Below are positions 50,166 to 60,090 of a stretch of DNA of 64,000 nt, piece after piece; the first letter of the stretch is position 1; every line of letters begins with the position of its first letter. The DNA comes from Flavobacteriales bacterium UBA6693. Lineage in GTDB: Bacteria > Bacteroidota > Bacteroidia > Flavobacteriales > Weeksellaceae. Both the position numbers and the translations under genes were made by a program. The stretch spans positions 1 through 64,000 of the forward strand of contig DKJL01000012.1 of the NCBI GenBank assembly GCA_002454815.1, in the 5' to 3' direction. The notes below the pieces were generated by a model, which worked only from the letters and a program-made list of their open reading frames with translations, was not told where the DNA came from and did no database searches.

Positions 50166-50873
50166 TTAAGTTAAAACTTTTATGGCGATTCCTGTTATTA
50201 TTGCAATACCGAAACTCAGCAGGGTGCCGATCATTACATATTCGGTGAGCTTGCGCTGTTTTGCTTCTGCCAGATCGCTAAAACGAAATACCGATTTTGC
50301 TGCAAGCATAAACCCTACTCCTTCCCAATGATTGACGGCAATAAAAATAAAAACGAGCAGGCGCTCCAGAATTCCGATGTATTTCCCGGCACTTGCCAAA
50401 GAATCGGTTTGAATGTTCGAACTTTCTTCACTTTGAGGTGTCCAGTATGAAATCATTGTTTTAATTACTACCGAAGCCGGAATGGTTAGAAAAACTGCGC
50501 CGGTGATCAGCGTCCATCTCTCAAAAGTCAGTTCAAGATCGAAAGCCTGTGGCGTGTGATAATAAATACTTAACGCCAAAATTACGGCAATGTGCGCAGC
50601 CTGATCCATAAAAAACCAACGCCGCCGTGTGCTTTGCTTCTGAAAATACAGTTTGCTCCAATCAATTATAAAATGCGATAATCCAACCAGAGCCGCGATC
50701 CACCAGAGATGAAGGTCTGCCAGCAGCACGAATGCTAAAACGGTATGCAGCAGAACATGTAAATAAAGATACGGGCTGCGGTGTTTTCTGCGCTCTTTCG
50801 CCGCAACCCAGGAGTTGGGCTGTAGCAGAAAATCTCCTGTTAAATGAGCTAATATGAGCGGCATGAGAATCAT
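50166..50873 (-). CDS. DUF3307 membrane protein
   Basis: A 235-residue integral membrane protein with about six helices. The N-terminal LILAHLTGDFLLQPNSWVAAK and the following LHVLLHTVLAFVLL and HFIIDWSK, with conserved His and Asp residues, are characteristic of DUF3307. These polar residues inside helices hint at metal binding or enzyme action within the membrane. Its start directly follows the stop codon of the SatD gene, so the two are coupled and likely act together. Confidence 0.83.
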   Translation of the reverse strand: MILMPLILAHLTGDFLLQPNSWVAAKERRKHRSPYLYLHVLLHTVLAFVLLADLHLWWIAALVGLSHFIIDWSKLYFQKQSTRRRWFFMDQAAHIAVILALSIYYHTPQAFDLELTFERWTLITGAVFLTIPASVVIKTMISYWTPQSEESSNIQTDSLASAGKYIGILERLLVFIFIAVNHWEGVGFMLAAKSVFRFSDLAEAKQRKLTEYVMIGTLLSFGIAIITGIAIKVLT

Positions 50874-51479
50874 CTACAATTCTAATATTTTTTTTCTGAA
50901 GTATTGATCGGTCTCCTGCAACAGTTCGAAATTGGCGCGTTTCAAGCGCTGGCTTACGGATGATTGCGTGATGTTCAGCTTTGCGGCGAGTTCATCCTGC
51001 GTGCAGCGATGATTTAACAACAACTGATGAATAATTTCTGCGGTCGCAGCGGTCCATTTGTCCATATCAAGTGCCGCCCAACGCAAAAGGATATTCAGAT
51101 CACGGTTCATTTTCACGTTTTCGCTTTGTATGGCGATGGTTTTTCCGCTGGATTTTATTTCCGTTAGCAGACGACCGGAATTTACATAGGCAGTTCCATT
51201 GGATTCAGTAATTCGCTCGGATTGATACACTTCTGTACCGATGCCAATAGCAATTCGTACGTCAAGTTGTTCGACACTTTTGAGCAATGATTTGATCAGA
51301 ATTGCGTGGTGAAAAACTTGATCTACGCGACATTTCACCTGAAACTCGTCGCCGCGGTAGATGTCCCAGTTTTCGCCGGTCTCCGACCATTGCTGAAATA
51401 AGCGCTTCAGCTGTGGCAGCCAAAGTTTATTGTCCGCTTTTTGGGAATTAATGATGTCTCCTGTTAGTACCGCAATCAT
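50874..51479 (-). CDS. SatD-like protein with C-terminal HTH
   Basis: A 201-residue protein of the SatD family. The C-terminal part (about 155-190, CTQDELAAKLNITQSSVSQRLKRA) is a clear helix-turn-helix. The N-terminal 120 residues show LTGDIINS (Asp8), YRGDEFQV (42-48), IAIGIGTE (76-83) and AYVNSGRLLTEI (97-108). In that order these resemble class III nucleotide cyclase motifs. This would make it a nucleotide-linked regulator, but that is inference. It is translationally coupled to the DUF3307 gene and sits in the purine cluster. Confidence 0.78.
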   Translation of the reverse strand: MIAVLTGDIINSQKADNKLWLPQLKRLFQQWSETGENWDIYRGDEFQVKCRVDQVFHHAILIKSLLKSVEQLDVRIAIGIGTEVYQSERITESNGTAYVNSGRLLTEIKSSGKTIAIQSENVKMNRDLNILLRWAALDMDKWTAATAEIIHQLLLNHRCTQDELAAKLNITQSSVSQRLKRANFELLQETDQYFRKKILEL

Positions 51480-51540
51480 AAAACAAATATAAGCATAAAA
51501 GCTAATAAAATCACATTATAAGCAGAATTGCTAATTTTAT

Positions 51541-54500
51541 TTATTTAAAATATTCCACCCCGTTTCTGAATATATTATGGTACTCTGCCGACGGAATATT
51601 TTTCATCAATCCCGGTACATAGCGTTCGGGATGTGCCATACGGCCAAATATTTTGCCGCAAGTAGAAGAAAGCCCTTCGATTCCGAACAGCGAATTGCTC
51701 GGATTAAAAGGCATTCCATGAGCGATATTTCCATTTAAATCTACATATTGCGTAGCGATCTGTCCCCGTTCGTACAAATCTAAAATCACAGACTCCGGTG
51801 CCACGAAGCGTCCTTCTCCATGCGAAATCGGAACGGTATAAATTTCGTCTTTCATGCCGCGCAACCACGGCGAGGCATCGCTCGTTACGCGCACATCTAC
51901 CATTTGCGAAATGTGCCTTCCGATAGCATTATGTGCCAAAGTCGGTGACTCTGCATCCAGCGCACGAATCTCCCCAAACGGCAAAAGGCCTGATTTGATG
52001 AGTGCCTGAAAACCGTTACAAATCCCCACAATCATGCCGTCGCGCTCTAAGAAATCATGTACGGCTTGCCGCACTTTTTCATTTTTTAAAACTGTGACAA
52101 TAAACTTGGCCGAACCATCGGGTTCATCACCAGCGGAAAAACCTCCCGAAAATGCAAGAATTTGCGCCTGCCCGATTTCGGTTACCCAAGTTTCAAGACT
52201 TTCATTCAAGAGTTGATGATTCAAATTAACTAAAGGTAAACTATGGACTTCTGCTCCTTCTTTTCTGAAAGCATTTTGTGTTTCATATTCACAATTGGTT
52301 CCCGGAAAAATCGGCGCAAATACCCGTGGTTTTGCTACTCGATGTTTAGCTATTTTAATGCTTGGAACTTTGGTCGAATTATATTTTTCATCAAATTCCA
52401 GTTCAAGACATCTTTGTTCTTTCGTGGGAAATAACTCCTCAAAAGTACCCGTCCACACTTGAAGTAACTTTTTGATATCAAAGCTATACTCACTCATTAT
52501 CAGCGTTTCCGAATCACGTACTTCACCAATATATTTAAGTAGTTCAGATTCTAAAGATGTATTGGCTTCGATAACTAATCCCCCAATATTTTGCTCCAGC
52601 AATAGATTTCCAGCCAAAGAAATCTGAGCGCCCAGTCCATTTCCGAAACACATTTTCGCAAGCGCTACAGCAACGCCTCCATGCTTTATTGTCTTCACAG
52701 AAACTATGTTTCCTGATGTTATATTATGATGTACAAAATCGAATGCCTGTTTTAACACTTCATAATCCGGCAGACCATTTTCCTGCGGTTGATGTCTGAA
52801 CAAATACAGGCTATTGCCCGGCGATTTCAGTTCCGGCGAAATAATATTATTTTTCTTCCCAGGCGCACAGGCAAACGATATTAAAGTTGGCGGCACGTGA
52901 ATGTCCTGAAAACTGCCACTCATGGAATCCTTTCCTCCGATCGCGGCCAAACCAAGGTTCATTTGTGCATCATAAGCACCTAACAGGGAAGCCAAAGGCT
53001 TACCCCATTTGCGCGAATCGGCGCCCAAACGTTCGAAATATTCCTGAAAACTCAGCCGGACGTCCCGGTAATCACCACCCATCGCTACTACCTTCGCCAC
53101 ACTTTCTACCACCGCAAACGCGGCTCCGACGAGAGAATTCACGGAGGAAAGATCTGCATCAAAACCCCAGCTTGCCAGCGATACCGTCTCAACATCAACC
53201 GCATCGATTACCGGTACTGTCTGCACGCTGCCTTCCATTGGTGTTAACTGATTCCGGCCACCATACGGCATGGCCACCGTCGTCGCACCGACCGAGGCAT
53301 CAAACATTTCGACAAGACCTTTCTTACTAGCGGCATTTTTAGAAGATAAAACAGCATGGAAATTCTCTTCCGAAAATGGGATAATTTCTGTCTGAACGGT
53401 TTTGAGATGACCAACTTCCACGTGCTGAGATTTAGAGCAGCCATTGGTATCAAGAAAATCGCGTTTCAAATCAACTATTTTGGTGTTCTGCCAATACATC
53501 TGCATCCGGCCGGAATCTGTAACGTTGGCAACTACCACAGCACGAACATTCTCCTGCTCACACAAATGAATGAATTTCTGCTGATCCTTCGCTTCGATCA
53601 CCACTGCCATACGTTCCTGCGATTCTGAAATCGCGAGTTCGGTTCCGTTGAGACCGTCGTATTTGCGCGGGAGTACATCCAGATTGATTTCAAGAGAATC
53701 GGCGATTTCTCCAATCGCAACCGAAACGCCCCCAGCCCCAAAATCATTGGATTTTTTAATAAGACGCGTCACCTCGGGATTTCTGAATAATCGCTGAATC
53801 TTCCTTTCTTCTACAGCATTGCCCTTTTGCACTTCGGTCGAAAGTGTGTGAATGGACGTTTCGTCCTGTTCTTTACTGCTTCCCGTGGCACCGCCCACAC
53901 CATCGCGACCGGTAGCGCCGCCGAGCAAAACGATAATATCACCTGTCGCAGGCTTTTCGCGCCGCACCCAATCCTGCGGAACAGCACCGACAACGAAACC
54001 GACCTCCATGCGTTTGGCGCGATAATCATTGTGATAAATTTCATCCACGGAAGTTGTTGCCAGCCCGATCTGGTTTCCATAAGAAGAATACCCTCTCGCA
54101 GCCTGTTTACTAATGGTTCTCTGCGGAAGTTTGCCTGCCATCGTATTTGAAAGCGGTTCTAAAACGTCGCCGGCACCTGATAAACGCATGGCCTGATAAA
54201 CAAAAGCGCGACCTGACAAAGGATCACGGATTGCGCCGCCGAGACAGGTGGACGCACCACCAAACGGCTCAATCTCGGTAGGGTGATTATGAGTTTCATT
54301 TTTAAACAACAGATACCAAGGCTCTTTCTTACCGTCGTATTCAACGTCAATGCCGATGGTACACGCATTTATTTCATCTGAAATAACAAGATTTTCAAGT
54401 TTACCGGTTTTGTGGAAATATTTAGCACAAACAGTCGCTAAGTCCATCAAGGAAATCGGTTTTTCCCTGCGGCCGAGCTCAGCGCGCTTTTGCAAATAAT

Positions 54501-55233
54501 CATCAAAAATATTTTGCAGCGTCGCCTGAAATTCACCAACGAAAGAAATGTCAGTCAATTCTGTTTCAAAAGTAGTATGGCGGCAATGGTCGCTCCAGTA
54601 AGTATCAAGTACACGCAGTTCTGTCTCCGTAGGATCCCGATTTTCCGTTAAGAAATATTGCTGAATGAACGCTAAATCGTCGAGACCAAATGCATATCCC
54701 TGTTCGTCATAAAAAGCCTGCAATTCCTCAGCTGAAAATGTTGTAAAGCCGTTGTAAGTAACCACCGGTGACGGAACTTTCTGTTCAGGAATTTTAAGAA
54801 CAGAGAGATCCTTTTCACGGGATTCCACCCGGTTAATAAGATGGTCTTTGACCAGGGCGAGCTCTTCTTCGGAAATGCCGGAAAGTTCAATTAATTTACC
54901 CGAACGCACCTGCGCCACTTCATTACCGGTGAGCAGAACGATGCACTGCTCTGCAGAATCTGCCCGCTGATCATATTGGCCCGGCAAAAATTCCGTGGCA
55001 AAATAAAGATGAGCGGCAGGATTTTCTTCATGCAAAATGTCCGTTACGGGATCGACAAATGTATTATAGGTTACTTTGTGCCAGTCCTCTTCGGGCACAT
55101 CGAAGACGTCGTAGATATTATAGGCTTTTACGGCCTCCACATGGGGTACAACTGTTTTAATTTCGTTAAACAAACTTGGACTTTCAACATCAAACAGCCC
55201 TTTTTTTTCTACGAAAATTCTTTTCTTAATCAT
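51541..55233 (-). CDS. purL: Phosphoribosylformylglycinamidine synthase, large fused form
   Basis: FGAM synthase joining PurS-like, synthetase and glutaminase parts in one 1230-residue chain. The synthetase section has NETHNHPTEIEPFGGASTC and a second AIRS-type half (MGGDYRDVRLSFQEYFERLG). The C-terminal class I glutaminase has VGICNGFQALIKSG (catalytic Cys) and ISHGEGRF (catalytic His). All parts look intact. Upstream, purB lies 98 bases away in the same direction beyond a terminator. Confidence 0.96.
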   Translation of the reverse strand: MIKKRIFVEKKGLFDVESPSLFNEIKTVVPHVEAVKAYNIYDVFDVPEEDWHKVTYNTFVDPVTDILHEENPAAHLYFATEFLPGQYDQRADSAEQCIVLLTGNEVAQVRSGKLIELSGISEEELALVKDHLINRVESREKDLSVLKIPEQKVPSPVVTYNGFTTFSAEELQAFYDEQGYAFGLDDLAFIQQYFLTENRDPTETELRVLDTYWSDHCRHTTFETELTDISFVGEFQATLQNIFDDYLQKRAELGRREKPISLMDLATVCAKYFHKTGKLENLVISDEINACTIGIDVEYDGKKEPWYLLFKNETHNHPTEIEPFGGASTCLGGAIRDPLSGRAFVYQAMRLSGAGDVLEPLSNTMAGKLPQRTISKQAARGYSSYGNQIGLATTSVDEIYHNDYRAKRMEVGFVVGAVPQDWVRREKPATGDIIVLLGGATGRDGVGGATGSSKEQDETSIHTLSTEVQKGNAVEERKIQRLFRNPEVTRLIKKSNDFGAGGVSVAIGEIADSLEINLDVLPRKYDGLNGTELAISESQERMAVVIEAKDQQKFIHLCEQENVRAVVVANVTDSGRMQMYWQNTKIVDLKRDFLDTNGCSKSQHVEVGHLKTVQTEIIPFSEENFHAVLSSKNAASKKGLVEMFDASVGATTVAMPYGGRNQLTPMEGSVQTVPVIDAVDVETVSLASWGFDADLSSVNSLVGAAFAVVESVAKVVAMGGDYRDVRLSFQEYFERLGADSRKWGKPLASLLGAYDAQMNLGLAAIGGKDSMSGSFQDIHVPPTLISFACAPGKKNNIISPELKSPGNSLYLFRHQPQENGLPDYEVLKQAFDFVHHNITSGNIVSVKTIKHGGVAVALAKMCFGNGLGAQISLAGNLLLEQNIGGLVIEANTSLESELLKYIGEVRDSETLIMSEYSFDIKKLLQVWTGTFEELFPTKEQRCLELEFDEKYNSTKVPSIKIAKHRVAKPRVFAPIFPGTNCEYETQNAFRKEGAEVHSLPLVNLNHQLLNESLETWVTEIGQAQILAFSGGFSAGDEPDGSAKFIVTVLKNEKVRQAVHDFLERDGMIVGICNGFQALIKSGLLPFGEIRALDAESPTLAHNAIGRHISQMVDVRVTSDASPWLRGMKDEIYTVPISHGEGRFVAPESVILDLYERGQIATQYVDLNGNIAHGMPFNPSNSLFGIEGLSSTCGKIFGRMAHPERYVPGLMKNIPSAEYHNIFRNGVEYFK

Positions 55234-55300
55234 AAACTTCGGTCAGCGCGGTGGCTTCAGTATTATTATTTATAAGTATAATTTCTTTACATATTATCAA

Positions 55301-55323
55301 AAAAAAACAGCCGACAAGGCTGC
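55301..55323 (-). terminator. Terminator after purB
   Basis: On the minus strand CAGCC, a five-base loop and GGCTG are followed by a run of nine T. It begins a few bases past the purB stop codon and separates purB from purL. Confidence 0.75.
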
Positions 55324-55330
55324 ATTTATT

Positions 55331-56758
55331 TTATACTTTAAGGTCGCTTCCAAGACCTACGAGGTCGGCGTACTTTTCCAGAACGGGCTGTACTTCGTGC
55401 TCGATAAATTCCTGTGTCTGTACAGGCGCGAATCCTATAAAGTTTTTTGGGTCCAGGACTTCGGCAATTTTTGTTTTGTCCATTTTCAGTGAAGTATCAT
55501 TCATCAAACGGTCAATCAGATCGTTTTCCAAACCTTGCTGTTTTACTTTTTTACTGGCTTCCATGGAGTGCAGCCGAATTGTTTCGTGTATCTGCTGCCG
55601 GTCACCACCCGCTTTTACTTCCTCCATGATAATGTATTCGGTCGCCATGAAGGGCAGCTCGTCCATAATGTGTTTATGAATCCGATTCTCGTAGACGACT
55701 ATGCCGTCCATAATATTGTTCCAGATTAACAGGATCGCATCCACCGCCAAAAATGCCTGTGGAATCGTGAGACGTTTGTTGGCGGAATCGTCCAACGTGC
55801 GCTCAAACCATTGTGTGGAGGCCACCATCGCAGAACTTGATGAAAGTGACATGACGAATTTAGCCAAAGCACCAATTCGCTCTGAGCGCATCGGATTTCT
55901 TTTATAAGCCATAGCAGAGGAACCAATTTGACTGCTTTCAAAAGGCTCTTCTATTTCTTTAAGATTTTGCAGCAAACGCAGATCATTGGAAAACTTGTGG
56001 GCAGACTGTGCGATATTTGACAATAAGGCGACCACTTTCGCATCGATTTTACGGTCATAAGTTTGTCCTGAAACACCAAAAACTTTTTCGAATCCAAAAC
56101 GCTTGGAAAGCTCAACGTCAAGATGTTTTACTTTGCTGTAATCACCATTAAAAAGTTCAAGAAAACTGGCAGCGGTTCCGGTAGTACCTTTCACACCACG
56201 AAAGCGCAGGGTGTCCAGAAAAAAATCAAGTTCTTCTAAATCCAGAATCAACGACTGCAGCCAGAGCGTAGCGCGTTTACCGACCGTGGTAAGTTGTGCC
56301 GGCTGATAATGCGTAAAACCAAGTGTGGGCAGATCCTTGTACTGAACCGCAAAATCGGAAAGTCGTTTTATAACATTTACGAGTTGTTTTCTGATCAGCA
56401 GAAGACCGTCGCGCATCTGGATTAAATCAGTATTATCCCCAACAAAAGCGGACGTAGCACCAAGATGTATGATGCCTTTCGCCAGAGGTGCCGCGACGCC
56501 ATAGGTGTGAACATGTGCCATAACATCATGGCGAAACTTCTTCTCGAAGTCGGCTGCCAAAGCATAGTCGATTGTTTCAGCGTTGTTTTTCAGCTCGGTG
56601 ATCTGCTCGTCGGAAATCTCCAAACCCAAATCTTTTTCGATCTCGGCTAAAGCAATCCACAATTTTCGCCAGGTGCGGAACTTATTATTCGGTGAAAAGT
56701 TATAAAGCATTTCGGAACTCGAATAGCGTTCCTCGAGCGGGTTTTTGTAAGAATCCAT
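55331..56758 (-). CDS. purB: Adenylosuccinate lyase
   Basis: Splits adenylosuccinate and SAICAR with release of fumarate, serving both purine branches. The start at 56758 (MDSYKNPLEERYSSSEMLYN) gives 475 residues; the 13-residue extension to 56797 is unlikely. The lyase signature GSSAMAYKRNPMRSE is intact, and LGATSAFVGDNTDL and TLGFTHYQPAQLTTVGKR carry the conserved active-site residues. It is the longer form similar to eukaryotic enzymes. Confidence 0.95.
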   Translation of the reverse strand: MDSYKNPLEERYSSSEMLYNFSPNNKFRTWRKLWIALAEIEKDLGLEISDEQITELKNNAETIDYALAADFEKKFRHDVMAHVHTYGVAAPLAKGIIHLGATSAFVGDNTDLIQMRDGLLLIRKQLVNVIKRLSDFAVQYKDLPTLGFTHYQPAQLTTVGKRATLWLQSLILDLEELDFFLDTLRFRGVKGTTGTAASFLELFNGDYSKVKHLDVELSKRFGFEKVFGVSGQTYDRKIDAKVVALLSNIAQSAHKFSNDLRLLQNLKEIEEPFESSQIGSSAMAYKRNPMRSERIGALAKFVMSLSSSSAMVASTQWFERTLDDSANKRLTIPQAFLAVDAILLIWNNIMDGIVVYENRIHKHIMDELPFMATEYIIMEEVKAGGDRQQIHETIRLHSMEASKKVKQQGLENDLIDRLMNDTSLKMDKTKIAEVLDPKNFIGFAPVQTQEFIEHEVQPVLEKYADLVGLGSDLKV

Positions 56759-56904
56759 TCTCTCTTTTTCTCTTGATCGCGGCACAAATTTAAGCAAAAA
56801 AAAGCAGTTTTAAAAGTGTCTGTGCCTGCCTAATTGTTTTTGCTTACATATTTTCGGGCAAGCGCGCGCCTGACTGAATATCGATGTACTATACTAAAAT
56901 AAAT

Positions 56905-57468
56905 TTAGGATTGTGTTTTCAGATGTTCGGGCAGTATTGAATTTTCCAGCTTGGGATTATCAAATTTAAAAATACTCAGTGTGCCTGACTGTTCATAATA
57001 CGCGTGTTCTACCTCAGACAGATAACGTATCCCTCCATGTCGGAGCAGCATATAGACCTCATTTTCGTCGATATCATCTACCGTAAGATTTTCTTTCAGC
57101 AGTTTGCCGTTTTCCACCAATTTGATGACTCGCGGATGAGTAACTTTCTTCGCACCGCCATATTTAATACCGAGGTAAACATATGCTTTTTGCAAAGCGG
57201 CAATTAATGTAATTACCGCTATAGGAATAGAAATCGGAATATCCGGATAAAACATTGCATCTCCTACGGCGCTGCCCATCGCCACAATTAAAAGCACGTC
57301 TGAACTTCCAAGCCCACCCACGACGCGTTTTCCAATCCAACGGATCATCAGGATCGTGTAAACCATGATGATCACCACCCGGATCAGAATTTCCAGATAG
57401 ACGAGTGGCGGAAAATCGCCGAACAAAATATTTTGTAAGTCGAAAGAATATTCGCTGGCTTCAATCAT
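56905..57468 (-). CDS. DUF421 (YetF-like) membrane protein
   Basis: A 187-residue protein. Three membrane helices in the first 85 residues (VYLEILIRVVIIMVYTILMI, LLIVAMGSAVGDAM, IPIAVITLIAALQKAYVY) are followed by the soluble DUF421 domain (PRVIKLVENGKLLKENLTVD, then LRHGGIRYLSEVEHAYYEQSG). YetF proteins are linked to membrane and cell-envelope roles, but the activity is unknown. It stands alone. Confidence 0.88.
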   Translation of the reverse strand: MIEASEYSFDLQNILFGDFPPLVYLEILIRVVIIMVYTILMIRWIGKRVVGGLGSSDVLLIVAMGSAVGDAMFYPDIPISIPIAVITLIAALQKAYVYLGIKYGGAKKVTHPRVIKLVENGKLLKENLTVDDIDENEVYMLLRHGGIRYLSEVEHAYYEQSGTLSIFKFDNPKLENSILPEHLKTQS

Positions 57469-57532
57469 AACTTAATAGTTGAGGTTTTGAAATAGACAAT
57501 TAAGTACAGAATTCCCTTTTTTTGCTAAAAAA

Positions 57533-58099
57533 TTACATTGGAGCCCACTTCATAAAAAATTCTTTCACCTTTTCTAAGCTGTATCCTTTTCCTTCCTCCA
57601 ACACCGCGCTGTCCTGAGTATGAATTTGCTTTCCGTTCTGATCCAAGACAATAAAAACCGGATAACCGAATTTCTCGCCGGGATTGCCATATTTAGCAAA
57701 AACTTTCTCGTTCTTGTTCTTCGGTGAATAATTCAGGTGGTAATAAATATAATTTTTATCGACGATTTCTTTAAGTTCCGGGGTTTTCTGCACATAATCG
57801 TTGAAACGCAGACACCAGATACACCAATTGCCGCCGGCCTGGATCATGATATTTTTATTTTCCGCTTTCGCTTGTTTGATCAGCGAAGAAATTTTCGCTT
57901 CAGCATCTTCTTTCTCGTCATAAGGTTTCGGAAGCTTTGCAACTTCTGCCGCTGCTGCCTTCTTTTTTTGCTCTTTCAACGCAGTGCTGTCAACCGTTGT
58001 CTGATCAGACGCGGAAACATTATCTTTATTTTGTGCACAACTTAGTGTACCCGTAAGAAGTCCGACTAGCACCGCTATTTTTACCGATTTTAAAATCAT
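57533..58099 (-). CDS. Thioredoxin-fold lipoprotein
   Basis: A 188-residue exported protein. The signal (KIAVLVGLLTGTLSC) ends in a lipobox cysteine. After a charged linker comes a thioredoxin-like domain with the CIWC redox pair in IMIQAGGNWCIWCLRFNDYV and the cis-Pro region GYPVFIVLDQNGK. The fold resembles DUF255/thioredoxin_7 proteins. It probably reduces or isomerises disulphides in the periplasm; partners are unknown. Confidence 0.86.
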   Translation of the reverse strand: MILKSVKIAVLVGLLTGTLSCAQNKDNVSASDQTTVDSTALKEQKKKAAAAEVAKLPKPYDEKEDAEAKISSLIKQAKAENKNIMIQAGGNWCIWCLRFNDYVQKTPELKEIVDKNYIYYHLNYSPKNKNEKVFAKYGNPGEKFGYPVFIVLDQNGKQIHTQDSAVLEEGKGYSLEKVKEFFMKWAPM

Positions 58100-58184
58100 T
58101 TTTTCTTTTTATTAATATTCTCTGCAAAATAAGAAAAATACGCATACCGTTCCCGCGAATTATCGTTAAATTTGCTACCATCTT

Positions 58185-59081
58185 ATGACGATTCTATTTC
58201 GAGCATTTTTGGTCCTTTCGCGGCTTCCGCTGGCGCTACTCTATATCATTTCTGATGTTATTTTCCTGTTCAGTTATTCCATTCTTCGGTACAGGCGCGC
58301 TGTAGTGCGCGAAAATCTGAAAAAATCTTTTCCCGAAAAAGAAGAACAGGAAATCCGAAAAATTGAACGTAAATTTTACCTGAATTTCTCCGATTATATC
58401 GTTGAAACCTTCAAATCGTTCACTATCTCTTATACGGAACTTCGGGTACGCGTTCAGCATCTCAATCAACAGGTTTTTGAAGATGCTAAAAACGAAAATA
58501 AAAATGTCATTCTGCTGGCTGGCCATATTTTTAACTGGGAATTTTACAGCGCTTTGGCGAAGATGGTACCCCAAAAAAACACTTTTCCGGTCTACCGAAA
58601 AGTACAGAACGGCTTCTGGGAAAATGAAATTAAAAAGTTAAGAAACCGTTTCGGAAATCAGGCTTTAGAGGCTAAAGAGGTGATCCGCCACATTTTCCGG
58701 AATCCGAATGATGGCGAATCGGTTTATATGTTTGTTGCTGATCAAACCCCTCACATATCGGAGGTAACCTACGGGCTTAATTTTCTTAATCAGCGTACGC
58801 CGGCTTTTGTCGGCTACGACAAACTTTCTACACGCATGGATCTCGTATTTGTTTTTTGTGAAATGAAGAAAGTGAAGCGTGGTTTTTATCAGATCAACTA
58901 TCACCGAATTTATCCTGATGGCGAACGGTTTGTGGAGCACGAAGTGGTAAAGAAATTCCATCACTTGCTGGAAAACACCATTAATAAACGTCCTGACAAC
59001 TATCTATGGTCGCACCGCCGCTGGAAATATCAGGATGCCATTAAGAATTTTGACATTTCACACCAAAATGCTGTAAAATGA
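58185..59081 (+). CDS. Lysophospholipid/lipid A acyltransferase
   Basis: A 298-residue membrane-associated acyltransferase of the LpxL/HtrB class, which adds a secondary acyl chain to lipid A. An N-terminal hydrophobic segment is followed by the catalytic H-x4-E motif in LAGHIFNWEF. FVADQTPH and HRRWKYQ near the end match the family. It overlaps the next gene, a GT2 glycosyltransferase, by four bases (ATGA), supporting a role in the outer membrane glycolipid. Confidence 0.87.
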   Translation: MTILFRAFLVLSRLPLALLYIISDVIFLFSYSILRYRRAVVRENLKKSFPEKEEQEIRKIERKFYLNFSDYIVETFKSFTISYTELRVRVQHLNQQVFEDAKNENKNVILLAGHIFNWEFYSALAKMVPQKNTFPVYRKVQNGFWENEIKKLRNRFGNQALEAKEVIRHIFRNPNDGESVYMFVADQTPHISEVTYGLNFLNQRTPAFVGYDKLSTRMDLVFVFCEMKKVKRGFYQINYHRIYPDGERFVEHEVVKKFHHLLENTINKRPDNYLWSHRRWKYQDAIKNFDISHQNAVK

Positions 59082-60049
59082 GCAGTAATAAACTGGCAGT
59101 AGTTTTACTCAACTGGAATGGTAAAGAGTGGTTGAAAAAATTTTTGCCCACGACGCTAAAACATAGTGCAAACGCTGATATTTTTGTGATCGACAATGCG
59201 TCGACTGATGACTCTGTTGCTTTTGTTAAAACTAATTTTCCCGAAGTTACAGTGATACAACACAACGAAAATCACGGTTTCGCGGGCGGCTACAACGAAG
59301 GATTAAAAAAAATTACGCACCCCTATTACTGTCTTCTGAATTCGGATGTGGAAGTCAGTGCCAACTGGACGGAGGCCGCGATGAATGTTTTTGAGCGCCA
59401 CCCTGAAGTTGCTGCTGTACAGCCAAAAATTTTGGATTACCACCGTCCCGGATTCTTCGAGTTTGCAGGCGCAGCCGGCGGATTTATCGATAATCTGGGA
59501 TTTCCATACTGCCGAGGCCGTATTTTTGAAAATCTGGAAGAAGACCGCGGCCAGTATGATGACGAGCGGGAAATCTTTTGGGCGTCAGGCTGCTGTTTTT
59601 TCGTAAGATCAAAAGATTTTTGGCAGCAAAACGGTTTCGATGCGCGTTTTTTTGCACACCAGGAAGAAATCGATCTATGCTGGCGTCTTCAAAATGCAGG
59701 ACGCAAAATTTATTATACCGGATTGTCGCACGTTTTTCATGTAGGCGGTGGCACGCTGCATAAGCAAAGCCCACGAAAAACTTATCTCAACATCCGAAAT
59801 AATCTGATGATGTTGCTAAAGAATTTAACGGTTGGCAATATTTTGTGGGTCCTCCCGTTTCGTTTTGTACTGGACGGATTCGCGGGACTTTATTTCGGTT
59901 ACAAAGATGGTATTCCTCATCTTACGGCGGTGGTTCGCGCGCACTTTGCTTTCTATGGTGAAGCTGGCCGCACTTGGAGTTTACGCCAAAAACATCAGAT
60001 TAAAAATTATTATAACGCAAAATGGCTGGTGTTCAAGAACTTTTTATGA
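59078..60049 (+). CDS. Glycosyltransferase family 2
   Basis: A 323-residue GT-A enzyme similar to rhamnosyl/glycosyl transferases of O-antigen synthesis. The nucleotide-sugar site DNASTDDS and the DXD-like NSDVEV are near the N-terminus. GFDARFFAHQEEIDLCWRL carries the catalytic ED region, and HVGGGTLHKQSP is typical of this subgroup. Translationally coupled to the acyltransferase. The sugar is unknown. Confidence 0.9.
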   Translation: MSSNKLAVVLLNWNGKEWLKKFLPTTLKHSANADIFVIDNASTDDSVAFVKTNFPEVTVIQHNENHGFAGGYNEGLKKITHPYYCLLNSDVEVSANWTEAAMNVFERHPEVAAVQPKILDYHRPGFFEFAGAAGGFIDNLGFPYCRGRIFENLEEDRGQYDDEREIFWASGCCFFVRSKDFWQQNGFDARFFAHQEEIDLCWRLQNAGRKIYYTGLSHVFHVGGGTLHKQSPRKTYLNIRNNLMMLLKNLTVGNILWVLPFRFVLDGFAGLYFGYKDGIPHLTAVVRAHFAFYGEAGRTWSLRQKHQIKNYYNAKWLVFKNFL

Positions 60050-60090
60050 CGCCAGAAAATGTAAAATAAACAATTACCGGAAGAAAAATA

